From: Tetrastigma voinierianum
Lineage: Eukaryota > Streptophyta > Magnoliopsida > Vitales > Vitaceae
Reading direction: 5' to 3'
DNA length: 64,000 nucleotides
Assembly (NCBI GenBank): GCA_016808115.1
Contig: JAEQBH010004432.1
Span: 124,001-188,000, forward strand
Shown here: positions 1 to 11,129 of the stretch, piece after piece
Layout of the letters: every line of letters starts with the position of its first letter
How positions within the stretch are numbered: position 1 is the stretch's first letter
Program-made: the position numbers and the translations under genes
The notes under the pieces: generated by a model
The model's database searches: none
What the model was told of the DNA's origin: nothing
Seen by the model: the letters and a program-made list of their open reading frames with translations, nothing else

Positions 1-431
1 GATCTTACATAGAAGCAGTTTGTTTTTCAAATTGTTGAGTATTTTCTTGTATATGCCTAAGTTGTTCATCTATCTGGATGAACTAGTATTTGAACTAGTA
101 CTTCTGAATTTTTGATAAATTGACATTCTACTCCTTTCTACGGTAATTGGGGATTCTGCACTTTCGATTAGGACCACCAAGGACCAGGCCTCAACCAGGA
201 TTTATAGGTGACCAAACGATCTGTTTGGGGTGAATAGCATTATTAATAGGAATCATAATTACTTTGAAATAATACAAATATAAATTTAATCAAAATTTTA
301 CGAGAAACTTGGCTCACGATACCAAATCTACTGCGAGGACCTTCGCAATTTGAACATATAATTTGAGCAGTAAATATTAAAATTTAGTGAATAACGATAA
401 ATTTGAAATCTTCGATGAATATCTATATATA
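1..431 (-). mobile_element. Endogenous pararetrovirus fragment (leader and 5' coding start), truncated
   Basis: Read on the minus strand, this stretch aligns by eye along its whole length with plus-strand 46160-46560. Shared landmarks are the words around 60-110 (two short direct repeats of ACTAGTA type) and the T/A-rich leader. It is therefore a second, inverted copy of the virus-like element that fills 29871-52640. It carries the primer-site region and the first part of the coding region and stops where the gypsy LTR begins at 432. No intact reading frame remains. Assignment to Caulimoviridae rests on the RT and RNase H of the longer copy. The genus cannot be told. Confidence 0.6.
307..330 (-). 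promoter_or_regulatory. Initiator-Met tRNA primer-binding site of the pararetrovirus copy
   Basis: On the minus strand the core reads TGGTATCGTGAGCCAAG. This is a near match to the TGGTATCAGAGCC primer site used by plant pararetroviruses and by many plant LTR elements, with a small change in the middle. It lies in the leader just before the presumed coding start, where such a site belongs. The corresponding place in the plus-strand copy, near 46250-46280, is more eroded. Confidence 0.5.
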
Positions 432-1536
432 GGTTAATACTTGAGGTGTTAACCTGATGACACGATTATATGGAATTCAATTGTGTTGTTTGTAAGCCGT
501 TAATTGATTGGCCATGATTTGCTCGATTGGAATAAGTTGGAGTGATGATTGATGTGTGTTGGAATTACATGTGTAATTATAGTTGATTTAAATCATAGTA
601 ATGACATATTGTGTAAATGATTTTGAAAATGGCATAATGCATTTTCATATACAACTGGAGTAGCCTAGAATTAGGTGTGAGTGCATGACCAAGGTATTTT
701 TGTAAAAACGGATATGTTTGCGAAAAGGAATTTCACGGGATGATATTAGGAGGAATTGGGTTAGGAGATGGGCGCGGATCATTTGGATGGGGACCGTAGG
801 CTGTTTGGAGAGCTGGCCCGACCAATTCATCTCGGAGGGTAGTCCCGTATTTTCTTAGAATATTTGGTAGTGTATTTTCAAGAACAAAAGTTTGTTTTGA
901 AAATGATTATTTTTCTCATATACATGAAGCAGGCGGTGTGAGTGAGTCGGTGAGGACTCGTGACATGGGGTAATCATGTAGACATTCAAGTAGGATCATG
1001 TATTTGCTTGGTGTGTGTTTGCTTTGGAGCATTACCTTTGCACTTAGGTGGTGAGTAGCCACTTAGAGGCGATTCTCCTCTTGGGCTTTAGCTCACCTAG
1101 TCGTGGAGGCCCCTTTATTTTTAAATTTTTACAAGGCGCTCGAACTGACTCATTTTGAGGTTGATTTTGAAGAAATGGTTTGTGGCTTGATGGTTTTGGA
1201 CATAACATGTATTAGAATTGTAGATTTTAATATATGTTTGTATAAAACAAGTATTTATCAACTATTGAATTATTGGGAGATAATTGAAGAATAGTTATGA
1301 TAATTGATTTTATGGTAGTTCTGAGCCCCGAGAGGCATTTTGCTCATGTTGGGATTATATTGCATATATTGGATTATTTGGGACCAGATAAATGCGGATT
1401 ATTTCTGAGTTTTGTATGTAGGTGCGGCTCCCCGTACAAAGGAGACTACGATTTTAAAGTGGCGTCGGGTAACCAAACATCCATATATGTCCATGAGTTA
1501 ATGGGTAGTCAACGGACTCCGAGGATCGGGCGTCAC
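432..1536 (+). mobile_element. Truncated first LTR (subfamily A1) of a Ty3/gypsy tandem array
   Basis: The sequence from 432 matches the later part of the complete LTRs at 6242-8523 and 13248-15547: GGTTAATACTTGAGGTGTTA at 432-451, the CATTTTCATAT block near 640, the GGGTAGTCCCGTATTTT block near 838 and the terminal GGGCGTCAC near 1528. About the first half of a full 2.3-kb LTR is missing and is replaced by pararetrovirus DNA at 431/432. No target duplication can therefore be read at this end. No gene. Confidence 0.8.
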
Positions 1537-1539
1537 GGC

Positions 1540-1553
1540 TTAGTGAGCTTAAG
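1540..1553 (+). promoter_or_regulatory. Eroded primer-binding site of gypsy copy 1
   Basis: Directly after the LTR end, TTAGTGAGCTTAAGG takes the place of the TGGTATCAGAGCTTAGG seen in the sister copies (8528 and 33773). It is the initiator-Met tRNA site with a few bases lost. Position and flanking words fix the identity despite the erosion. Confidence 0.55.
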
Positions 1554-2586
1554 GTATAGAATGTACCTAGGGAGCTCGGGTTTGGGTATCCATCCTGTAG
1601 TGGTTTGATGTAGTATGGGTATATGAAGCTACAGATGGGGATATGGGCTTAGGCCATGGTTGGGGAAGAACATACGCCACTAGGTGTGAAGTTACGATGT
1701 AGTGTATAGGTATGAGATTACCTAGGAAGGCCTGAACAAAACTAGGACACGAACATGTGTGTTTTGTGTGTGATCATGGATTGATGAATGGTTGTATGTA
1801 TGTGTTGGTGTGTATGACATGTTGTATGTGATGTGGATGTTTGTGTGCTTAGGTGGGTGCTTGTAGGCATGTGGAAAACAAACCTTGGAGTTTGATGTGT
1901 AAGCTAAGCGAGAGAATAAGTAAAATAAATTTAAGCAATTTATTTGGTTTGTTGGGGAATGAAAAAAAAAAAATAATAATAATATAGATGAAATAAATTT
2001 TAATAAATTTATTGGTGTACTGGAAAATGAAAGAAAATAAATAAATGTATTTTTTTGGTATTTTCCAGTGGCTGAAAGAAATGAAAAAAAAAATACTTAA
2101 AAATCAAATAAATTTTGATAAAATTTTCGAAAAATAAAATTTTCAAAAATAAAATTTTTGAAAATAAAATTTTGTTGAAAACAATATTTTAAAGGCAAAA
2201 TTGATTGCGTATACCTTTAAGGTTATGTGTATGATTAGTATCTCGAAATTTGTGTTTATGCCTTGAGATCTTGTATTGGATTTAACTCATAGTTGGAAAT
2301 CATGATTGCGCGGTAGTTGCGTACGAAATTATATGCATGGTGTAATGCGTATAGGAAAAGGGTGAATGCTAAGGTTAGGGATTATGACCTTAGGGATTTG
2401 GGTACTGAAATGAACAAGAAAGTTTAGAACCTTATTGAAATAAATGGATCGAGTGGTTGAAATTTAGCACCACTTAGGAAATGAACGGGTCAGTTCAGGG
2501 TTGTCAAGTCTATTAGTAATTGGCATCTGCATTGCTAGTTAATTTGAAATGAAATTACATGGTCGATGTTGCCATTTGACCAGTAG
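1554..2586 (+). other. Untranslated leader of gypsy copy 1 with A-rich low-complexity tract
   Basis: This stretch between primer site and gag has no coding signal. It contains a run of TGTG-rich words (1740-1870) and then an A/T-rich tract at about 1957-2200 with A-runs and AAATAAATTT words. The same order recurs at 8540-9600 in copy 2 and at 33850-34260 in the third element, so the tract belongs to the family and is not local decay. Confidence 0.7.
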
Positions 2587-2880
2587 ATGGCTAGTAGGGG
2601 CGGGACGTGGGCGTCCACGGGGCCCCGGTCGAACCTGTCCGGTGTTTGATCGACGGACTTTTTACGGGTGTAGGTATTACAGCAGATGCTATAGCACGGG
2701 CTTGTATAAGCGTGCGATCGGGAAGATCCTAGTAACCCCGGAGGTTTAGGATGCATCATCCTCAGGCATTCACGGGGGAAAGATCCGTGGTGGTAGACCA
2801 TTGGTTCATGTAGAAACGAGAAAGTGTCGAGGCTATGGGGTTACCTGAACACGACCCGGATTAGACTAGCTGCGTTCTAG
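2587..2880 (+). pseudogene. gag: gag N-terminal fragment, gypsy copy 1
   Basis: The ATG region at 2587 encodes an Arg/Gly-rich start (MASRGRGRGRPRGPGR after small frame repairs) like that at 34993 in the third element. Such an RGR-rich Gag N-terminus is common in plant Ty3/gypsy elements. The frame breaks after about 20 codons. Later words (GATCCTAGTAACCCC at 2725, GGTAGACCATTGG near 2792) align with 35150-35215. The rest of gag, including the zinc knuckle, is absent here. Part of it reappears downstream of RT at 4110-4600. Non-functional. Confidence 0.65.
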
Positions 2881-2887
2881 CTAGAGA

Positions 2888-3230
2888 ATGAGGCCCAAAT
2901 ATGATGGAAATGGGCAAGGACCTCTAGAGACCTTAGAGGAGCCGTTGTACGTGAGTTCTCCCCTAGGGATTAGGGCGAGAATAAGAATGATAGGTCGAGG
3001 TTGCGAGTTAGAGATCTCGGGGACTCTACTCACAGTGGACCTGAGGATTATGGCATGTGAGGAGTTCGAGGTCATCACACGAGGATCGTTGGGTGATAGC
3101 TTACACGGGATCGTTATCGATTGTGAGCGTAGGGTTCACGCCTATCTGCAGCGGGACGATTGCCGTATGGTATTTGGAGGGGCGAGCACGATATTTTCTC
3201 CCGATTGATATATGAATCAATTTGGGGCAG
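2888..3230 (+). pseudogene. pol: Protease C-terminal part, gypsy copy 1
   Basis: The frame from 2888 encodes ETLEEPLYVSSPLGIRARIR and, further on, LEISGTLLTVDLRIM, EEFEVI and VIDCERR. These are typical of the segment after the catalytic aspartate in plant Ty3/gypsy retropepsins. The DSG active site and the stretch before it, present at 36182 in the third element, are missing because a deletion fuses the gag N-terminus to this point. The protease is therefore dead. The open frame runs to 3208. Confidence 0.75.
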
Positions 3231-3239
3231 GTTGGCGGG

Positions 3240-4085
3240 TTGGCGACCCTTTTTAGAGGGCCAATTGAGACCGGACTTAGATCTACCTCGAAGTGGTTTG
3301 CGATGCAGCCGAGATGTTTTTCGGATGAGCTACTTGGACTACCTCCACATAGGGATGTAGACTTCGGTATTGAGTTACCACAGTACTTTAACCATCTACA
3401 TGATTCAGCAGGATGCTTATAGGTTGGAGTTGTAGGAACTCGAGTCGGCCCCTACGAAGATCTATTGGACAAGGGGTTTATTAGGCAGGCGCTTCACCAT
3501 GGGGCGCTCCGGTTCTGTGCGAAAGAAGGACAAGATCCTTATTTGTGCATTGACTTCTGAGCGGTTGAGCGAGTTACGATCGGGGTGGTACCCATTCTAG
3601 GGATTGATGATTTATTTGGCGATTGAGAGGAGCGCGAGTCTACTCCATGATAGACCTTCGCACTGGTTAGCATCAACTGAGGGTTAGGGAGACAGATATC
3701 CCTAAGACGGCGTTTAGGACGCGTTATGGGCACTTTGAGTTTACGGTGATGCCCTACGGATTGACGAATGCGCCAACAGCATTCATGGATCTCATGCATA
3801 GGATATTCCAACCCTATTTAGATCAGTTTGTCGTAGTCTTCGTGGATGACACCTTGATGCCTCCGCATTAGAGTGGAAGCATAGATATCTTGAGGATCGT
3901 TTCACAGTTGTTGAGAGACCATCGAATTTGTACACCCAGTTCGGTAAGTACGAGTTTAGCTTATTGAGGGTAGATTTTTGGGGCCAGCGTGGTGTCGGCT
4001 GAGTGCTAGTCGACCTAAGAAGGTTGGGGCATTGATGAGTTGGGAGAGGCCCAGAAGGTGATCTTCGAATCGTGGTTCTTGGGAT
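3240..4085 (+). pseudogene. pol: Reverse transcriptase and start of RNase H, gypsy copy 1
   Basis: After the SDELLGLPPHRDVDFGIEL connector (3324-3380), the RT core runs through 3440-3860. One uninterrupted stretch (3722-3850) holds RYGHFEFTVMPYG, the NAPTAF motif and the catalytic FVDD box at 3839-3850. This is the Ty3/gypsy form of Y/FVDD. Frame breaks and stops lie on both sides. The connection to RNase H (CEFWLL-like then a GHV-like site, 3950-4000) is recognisable, and the match ends near the SWERP-like words at 4035-4055. With the chromodomain-like tail further on, this fits a Tekay/Del-type chromovirus. Confidence 0.85.
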
Positions 4086-4109
4086 TGGTACGGGTATTAC
4101 GAGAGACAC

Positions 4110-4600
4110 GAGAATGGGGTGAAGTTAATCCATTCGGAATGAGATTATAGGATTTCACCTACGAGGATACAAGGACTCCCATGGTTGGGACGGCCCTAGA
4201 CCATAGAGAGAGATTGAGGATACTTGGAACACTTTCGGGATATGGGTATTTGGTAGCAAGAGGAGGATTAGCTTTCTCCTAGTTCGGGAAGAGGTAGAGA
4301 CCACGCTTCACACTGGTTCGGGACTAGGGCCGGGATTGAGCGTAGTGACGGTGCCCCGGAGGCAGGGATCCCAGACTTGGGACAATGCCGAGTCCAGGTT
4401 AAGCGGGGACGGAGAGTATCACAGTTCATTCCTTCCACACCTTTTTAGTACGGGTTAGAGGCCCAGTTTCGATTTCGAGGTGCCATACAAGCACTTCGAG
4501 GCCGCGGATTAGCGAAGGGCCGGAGGTGTGGAGTGAAGTCGAGGAGACGGATCGAGGAGTTGCGCAGCGGGCGTGGTGGACCTTAGGGTGGTAGACTATG
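4110..4600 (+). pseudogene. gag: Displaced gag middle fragment between RT and integrase, copy 1
   Basis: Words here (GTTGGGACGGCCCTAGACCA near 4178, GATTGAGGATACTTGGAACA near 4211, an SFSQL-like patch) align with the gag block at 35600-35720 of the third element. The following QGSQTWDNA-like and SQFIPSTP-like words are typical of the Gag linker just before the zinc knuckle. In a normal Ty3/gypsy element this belongs before protease. Here it follows RT. The same misplacement is seen in copy 2 at 11130-11580. Frames are broken. Confidence 0.55.
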
Positions 4601-5289
4601 GAGTTGTTGATGCTCCGGGTTGACATGGATGAAGTTAATGACCATCGGGTTGTCGATGGTGAGACCTAGGCGGGTTGTCATGCAGAGCCGACGTGGATTT
4701 GGGCTTAGGGTTAAGGCCTTTAGAAGCTGAATAGATGTTCTCCCTAGAATTAGCAAGAGGTGAGAGTTGACCTGATAGGTCGGGATTATGAGTGAGAGAT
4801 CTCTTAGATTCTTCTCATGGTGGACCCGGGATAGGGTGTCACAGTATGGCATTATTGCGTCGTGTGCACGGTATCATCACGTCGAGTCGGGTGTGGGTGC
4901 ACGGTAGGGTCATTCACCACTCTTGGTGAGTGTGGGGTGAGTTGTCTTTAGGACTACGTCCAATGAAGACTCATAGTTCGATTCAGTAAGTGAAGAATAA
5001 TTAAAGTGTGTTGAGCGAAAGCGAAAGGGGGTATTAAATCCCTCAGTGAGAATCACGGAGTTAGAGTGTAAGGGCAGGAGATATCCAGAATTCTGTAGAG
5101 AATGTAATAGGCTTGAAGTGTAAGCTAAAAAGTTATGTGCCCGAGATGAAAACACAGGGACATGGTTATCGCGCAGACTTAGAGTTGAGTGATAGGAGTC
5201 GGGGGTGACTCGAGGGTTGGATACCCTTTGGAAATTGCATTGGGTGTTGTTGGTGCGAGGGCTCGATAAATGGATGTCATGCATGGCAT
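4601..5289 (+). other. Internal region of copy 1 without recognised domain
   Basis: This stretch repeats almost completely in copy 2 (about 11580-12290). I recognise no RNase H or integrase zinc-finger words in any frame. In a canonical element these domains would lie here; they are seen at 39640-40620 of the third element. Reading frames are short on both strands. It may be further gag/pol sequence too altered to name. Confidence 0.5.
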
Positions 5290-6110
5290 GGATTGAGTTG
5301 ACCAGATCCATTGGATTGTCGAGTGATTATGACCTTAGAGAGGTTAGCGGTTACACACCAGCGAGGGAGTTGTGTAGGATTCGTATTGTGTGGGTTATAC
5401 GGGTGTTAGAGGCATATTTGCGAACATAAGCGTCTGGATCATAAGAGTAGAGGATTAATTGCCCTTAGTGTTAGCCTAATGATGATCAAGCGGAGTATAC
5501 GGATGGCACCGTATGAGGCGTGTATGGGAGGCCATGTAAGGTCACCGTTAGGTTGGAATAGAAATTGGGAGAAGAGCTCCATCACGGGTCCTGATCTGAT
5601 TAGAGACACCTCCGAGAAGGTGAGCTTGATACGAAAGCGTCTTCTCACGGATCGGAGCCGACAGAGGAGCTATGCGGATATGAGACGTCGACCCTTAGAG
5701 TTCGAGGTTGGTGATCACGTTTCCTTGAAGGTGAATCCTAAGGAGGTGGTCGGGTTCGAGGCGCGGAGCTATCGTAGAGGTTATTGGGCCTTCGAGATGC
5801 TCGAGAGGATGGAGCCTTTGTTTCGTGGGTTAGCGTTCTGGGCCGGCGTAGTCGGTGTCGCGAGGTGTTTCGAGGTCTCATTACTCGGGACATATGCTCC
5901 AGATCCAGCTCATGTGGTGGATTAGGGCGCGAGGTGAAGTGACACGGATGGGACCTCAGGAGGGACCGGTGTGCGTGTTGATGGCGAGTGATCGGGTCTT
6001 GCGGCGCGGGCCGTGTTGGTGAGTGCTATGGTGGCCTTTGTGGGTGGAGGAGTCCACGGCAGAGCGGGACACGATGCGGGCCACTAATCCCTTCTTGTGT
6101 GGGGATGAAG
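5290..6110 (+). pseudogene. pol: Integrase C-terminal part and chromodomain-like tail, gypsy copy 1
   Basis: The 148-codon frame at 5479-5925 encodes SIRMAPYEA, EKVSLIRKRLL, QRSYADMRRRPLEFEVGDHV and, at its end, TYAPDPAHVVD. This is the conserved C-terminal block of plant chromovirus integrases. Downstream, 5989-6097 reads like the chromodomain-type ending (VLW, VEE, ERDTMRA, NPFL) across frameshifts. The catalytic core with its D-D-E residues is largely missing: the text goes from a first-strand segment (5320-5390) straight to the LEDML-like helix (5400). The integrase is inactive. Confidence 0.8.
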
Positions 6111-6230
6111 GTACGTGGTTTAGTCGTTTAAGATTCAAATGGCTAGTTACATACGCCTGATAGAGTCTTGCCTTTGTTGCATATGCATGTGAGTGATTAT
6201 GATTATCTGAATTTGGGCGAAATTCCTTTT

Positions 6231-6241
6231 AGAGGGGAGAA
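6231..6241 (+). promoter_or_regulatory. Polypurine tract of gypsy copy 1
   Basis: AGAGGGGAGAA directly abuts the TGTAAGA start of the next LTR. This is the plus-strand primer position. Copies at 13235-13247 and 41775-41787 read AAGGAGGGGAGAA. Confidence 0.8.
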
Positions 6242-8523
6242 TGTAAGATTGAGAAATTTCAATTTACGGAATAAGGGCAAAATCGTAATTTTGATTCTGA
6301 ATTGTAATTTCGGTTAAAAATCCGTAATTAATTCTCTAGATCTCGGATATGAAAGCGGATTGGACAGAATTGGGGTCGTCTCGAAATCTAGTTAGCACGT
6401 AAAATTTAAGTAATTTTGAGACGGTTAGGTCGGCCTTGCGTTTTGCCGGGCATGTCGTTTTGGATAACATAGCGATTTTCGATCTGTGAAAGTCACATAC
6501 CGCACGTACTCATGTACCATAAGTGGTATGAGTGAAATGATGAAATTGGACTGACCCGAGTAGTGCAGAATATCGATTCACGAGTAGGGATATAAAGTCA
6601 TTTTGGAATGTTAATGAGCTAAATGACAAAAGAGCAAATAGTGCTCATCTTCTTCCTCAAATTGGAGACAAAAACGTGAAATGGGATATGAGATGCAGTA
6701 GCTCCAGATTTTGAGAGAGTTTTAGAGAGAGAGAGAGCTTCTCTCTAAATTTGCAAGAGATCCGACCGTTGGTGGTCTTCGGGACGAGAAGGGAAAACGT
6801 TCTACGCGGAGCAGGCTACGCATGGACACCAAAAAGTTGGAGTTTTGACAAACTCTAAGAGGTAGGATTTTCTCCCTACTTGAGTTTTACTCTCATTTTA
6901 AGTGTTTTTCGATGTTTCGGTTGGTTTGGCAGGGTAGTGAGGGCCGTTTGGTCGGTCGAAAACATGGGAGCCGGAGTGTTGGAATACAGAAAATTGTTGG
7001 TAGCCGTAGCCCATCCCGAAGGTGAGCTGGAGCTGTTTGTGTTGGAATTTTGCATTAAAATGTATGCTTTAAATCATGTAATTATAGGAAAAAGGCCGGG
7101 AATGGGCTATTGATCGTTCCCAAAACATGGGACCGAATTATGGAAAATTCTTTGGACATTTGGAGACCGTCCAGGGAAACTAGCGATGTGGGCATTAGGT
7201 TGGAATAAATTATGCTTGGTGTTTATAAAGAATGGAAATGGGTAGAAATTCGGTTCCAAAAGTAAGCGAGATGGAATGATGAAATTTGCCCATGGGCCGA
7301 CCTTCTTGATTCGGGGCTGGTAAAACGATCCGGGTTTGTGTAATTGCCATAAATGTCCATGTGTTTTGGCATTGGGGTGTGTGAATTGAATGGCTTGGTA
7401 TGTAAGAAATTAATTTGGAGAGTTGGTCGATCAAGGTATTAAGTTGATAGCGGGGTGTTAACCTGATGACTTACTTGATTATGGAATTGATTGTGTTGTA
7501 AGCCGTTGGTGATTATTATGATTTGCTCGATTGTTTAAGTTGGGTGATGATTGATGTGTTGGAATTACATGTGTGTAATTATAGTTGATTGAAATATGCA
7601 TATTGACATATTGTGTAAATGATTTTGAAAGTAGCATAATGCATTTTCATATGCACTAGATAGCCTAAGTGGGGTGGGAGTGCATGACAAGGTATTTTGT
7701 AAACGGATATGTTTGCGAAGAGAATTTCTGGGATGTCGGAGGGGTGGATTGAGGAGATGGAGCGACGGATCATTTGGGATGAGGACCATGGTACATTTGG
7801 AAAGCTCACCAGCCAATTCATCTCGGAGGGTAGTCCCGTATTTTAGAGATATTTCGGTAGTGTATTTTTCGGAACAAAGTTTTGTTTTGAAAATGATTAT
7901 TTTCTCACTTGTGGCTTAGGCGGGTGTGAGTGAGTCAGTGAGGACTCGTGACATGGGAGTAATCATGCCAGACATTCAAGTAGGATCATGTATTTACTTG
8001 GGTGTGTGTTTACTTTGGAGCATTACCTTTGCACTTAGGTGGTGAGTAGCCCTTAGGGCGATTCTCCTGCGGGCTTTAGCTCGCCCCCCGTCGTGGGACC
8101 TTTGCACCCGGTCTGAGGCGCTCGAGGAGACAACTCATTTTGAGGTTGATTTTGAAGAAGGCGGTTTGTGTGATGGTTTTGGACATAACATGTATTAGGG
8201 TGATTTAATATATGTTTGTATAAAACAAAAAGTGTTATCAACTATTGAATTATTGGGAGATAATTGAAGAATAGTTATGATAATTGATTTTATGAGTATT
8301 GGTTTATGAGCCCAAGAGGCATTTTTACTCATGTTGGGATTATATTGCATATATTGGATTGTTTGAGACGGGTAAATCACGGATTATTTACGAGGTTTGT
8401 ATGTAGGTAGAGCTCCGTACAAAGGGACTACACTTAGATTTTAAAGTGGCGTGTCGGGTAACCCAGACATCACTTATGTGCATGGTGGCGGAGTAGTCAA
8501 CGGACCGGGATCGGGCGTCACGA
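6242..8523 (+). mobile_element. Complete shared LTR (A1) between gypsy copies 1 and 2
   Basis: It starts TGTAAGA after the polypurine tract and ends GGGCGTCAC just before the primer site at 8528, about 2.28 kb. Inside are a TATAAAG box (6591-6597), an AG-rich/CT-rich inverted patch near 6718-6750, two copies about 160 bp apart of a palindromic GGTCCC-loop-GGGACC word (6949-6975, 7108-7131), and the GGGTAGTCCCGTATTTT block near 7828. Being 3' LTR of one unit and 5' LTR of the next, it marks the array as a tandem product. Confidence 0.9.
6591..6597 (+). promoter_or_regulatory. Putative LTR TATA box
   Basis: TATAAAG lies about 350 bp into the LTR. The sister LTR has TATAAAAG at 13593-13600 at the same relative place. 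Position and conservation suggest the U3/R promoter. This is inferred from sequence only. Confidence 0.4.
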
Positions 8524-8527
8524 CCCC

Positions 8528-8544
8528 TGGTATCGGAGCTTAGG
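8528..8544 (+). promoter_or_regulatory. Primer-binding site of gypsy copy 2
   Basis: TGGTATCGGAGCTTAGG lies five bases after the LTR end. It matches the initiator-Met tRNA complement with one change. The undamaged version is at 33773-33784. Confidence 0.85.
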
Positions 8545-9604
8545 TATGTCACGAATACCTAGGGGCTCGGGTTTTGGGTATCCATCACCACTAGGTGGTT
8601 TGATGTAGAAGTATAGGTATATGGAAACCTATAGATAGAGGATATGGGCTTAGGCCATAGTTGAGGAAGAACATCGCCACTAGGTGTGGTTCGATGTAGT
8701 GTATAGGTATGAGATTACCTAGGAAAGGCACGGAACAAAACTAGGACACGACATGTGTGTTTTGTGTGTGATCATGTGGATTGATGAATGGTTGTATGTA
8801 TGTGTTTGGTGTGTATGACATGTTGTATGTGTGATGTGGATGTTTGTGTGCTTAGGTAGATAGCACATAGGCATGTTGGAAAACAAACCTTAGGTTCTGA
8901 TGTATGGCGGAACAGAAGAATAAGTAAAATAAATTTAAGCAATTTATTTGGTTTTGTTAGAATGAAAAAAAAAAAATAATAATAATAATATAGATGAAAT
9001 AGAATTTTAATAAATTTATTGGTGTCTTTGAAAAATGAAAAGAAAATAAATAAATGTATTTTTTTGGTATTTTCGATGGTGAAAAAAATGAAAAAAAAAA
9101 TACTTAAAAATCAAATAAATTTTGATAAAATTTTCGAAAAATAAAATTTTCAAAAAATAAAATTTTTGAAAATAAAATTTTGATGAAAACATTATTTTAA
9201 AGAGCAAAAGATTGATTAACGTATACCTTTGCGGAGTTATGTGTATGATTGGTATCTCGAGTGTGTTTATGCCTTAGAATCTTTGTATTAGATTTAACTA
9301 CCATTGGGGAAATCATGATTCTTGTGGTAGTTAAATGCGAAATTATGCATGGTGTAATGCGTATAGGAAAGGGTAAATGCTAAGGTTAGGGATTATGACC
9401 TTAGGGATTTGAATCTTGAAATGAACAAAGAGAGTTTAGAACCTTATTGGGAATAAAATGAATCGAGTGGTTGAAATTTGGCACCATAGAAATGAGCGAA
9501 TTAGGTTCGGGTTGTCAGTCTATTAGTAATTGGCATGCATTTGCTGAGTTAGGCCGAAATGAAATTACCTACATGAATCTTGTTGCCATTTGACCCGATG
9601 TAGA
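8545..9604 (+). other. Leader of gypsy copy 2 with A-rich tract
   Basis: It is collinear with 1554-2586. The A-rich/AATAAT low-complexity part is at about 8960-9200. No coding sequence. Differences from copy 1 are scattered small indels and substitutions. Confidence 0.7.
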
Positions 9605-9905
9605 TGAGCTAGTAGGGGCGGGCGTAGAACGTCCGCGGGGGCCTTTGGTCGAGCCTGTCGGTGTTTGATCGACGGACTTTTTTAGGAGGCTGTAGGTATT
9701 ACGGCGAATGCTATAACACGGGCTTGTATAGCATGCAGTCAGGAAGATCCTAGTAAGCCCCAGAGGTTTAGGACGCATCATCTCCTAGGAGCATTCCACC
9801 GGAAAGATCAGTAATTGGTAGACCGTTGGTTCGTAATAAACGAGAAAGTGTCGGAGGCTGTGGGGATTACCTCGACACGACCGAGGATTAGACTAGGCTG
9901 CGTTA
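9605..9905 (+). pseudogene. gag: gag N-terminal fragment, gypsy copy 2
   Basis: This corresponds to 2587-2880: an Arg/Gly-rich start near 9605-9650, then GATCCTAGTAAGCCC near 9746 and the GTAGACCGTTGG word near 9818. It is broken in several places. As in copy 1, it is followed directly by the protease C-terminal part with the same gag and active-site segment missing. Confidence 0.6.
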
Positions 9906-9914
9906 CAGCTAGAG

Positions 9915-10250
9915 AGATGAGGCCCGAATACTGAGTGGAAATGGGGCGAGAGGACCTCTAGGGCCTTAGAGGAGCCGTTATGCGTGAGTTCTCACACAGG
10001 GATTAGGGTGAGAAAAATGATGGAGTCGGGTTGCGGGGTTGAAGTCTAGAGGACTCTGCTCCTGGTGGACCACGAGGATTATGGGCGTGTCGGAGTTCGA
10101 GGAGTCATCACGAGGATGGATTAGGTGATAGCTTACGAGGATCGTTATCGATTGAGCGTGGGAGGTGCTATCTGGGGCCAGTACTCGTATGGTATTTCGG
10201 AGCGAGCCGCGATATTTTTCTCAGGACAATATATGAGTCGAAATTTGGGA
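9915..10250 (+). pseudogene. pol: Protease C-terminal part, gypsy copy 2
   Basis: It is collinear with 2888-3230 (CCTTAGAGGAGCCGTTATG near 9963, ATCGTTATCGATTGAGCG near 10140) but with more frame breaks. It lacks the DSG active site in the same way as copy 1, so the deletion predates the duplication of the units. Confidence 0.65.
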
Positions 10251-10254
10251 CGGG

Positions 10255-11060
10255 TTGGCGGGTTGGCTAGCGAGCCTTACCACTACAGGGACGAGAGGTG
10301 AGACCGGACTTAGATCTACCTCGAGTGGTTTGCGATGCAGCGAATGTTTTTCGAGGATGAGCTACTTGGACTACCTGCATAGGGATGTAGACTTGGTGTC
10401 GAGTTCGCCTGGTACTTTAACCATCTCTATGATTCCACGTAGGATGTACCGGTTGAGTTGTAGGAACTCGAGTCGGCCTCTGAATCTATTGGACAGGGGT
10501 TGTTAGACGGAGGCGCTTCACCATGGGGCGCTCGGTTGTTGCGAAAAGAAGGGCCAGTCCTTGTGCATTGACTCTGACGGAGTTGAGCGAGTTGATCAGA
10601 ATTGGTACCCATTACAGGGTTGATGATTTATTTGACCCGGTTGAGGCGCGAGTCTACTCCGTGATAGACCATCGCCTTTGGTTATCGTGAGGTTAGAGAC
10701 GGATATCCACTAAGGCGGCGTTTAGGGCGCGTTATGGGCACTTTGAGTTCTGGTGATGCCCTACGGATTGGCGAATCATGGCGATAATGGATCTCATGCA
10801 TAGGATATTCCGACCACTGGCCCAGATCAGTTTGTGTCGTAGTCTTGATGGATGACACCTTGATGCACTCCGCATTAGAGTGGAAGCATGAGTATCGCGA
10901 GGATCGTTTGCGGTTGTTGAGGGCCATCCAGGTGTACACGAGTTCGATTAAGTGCGAGTTTAGCTTATTGAGGGGAGATTTTTTGGGACACGTGGTGTGA
11001 CGCGAGTCTTTAGTCGGCTAAGAAGGTTGAGGCATTGATGGGTTGGGAGGCCAGAGGTCA
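10255..11060 (+). pseudogene. pol: Reverse transcriptase fragment, gypsy copy 2
   Basis: It is collinear with 3240-4085. The GHFEF-to-MPYG segment is present (MPYG at 10756-10767), and the catalytic box survives only as a VLMDD-like reading at 10842-10856 after a frameshift. The connector SYLDYLHRDVDL (about 10360-10395) is altered. The match ends in the same SWE-like words. Inactive. Confidence 0.75.
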
Positions 11061-11129
11061 ATCTTCGAGATACGTAGTTCTTGGGATTGGCTGGGTATTA
11101 CGAGAGACACGAGAATGGGCTGAAGTTGT

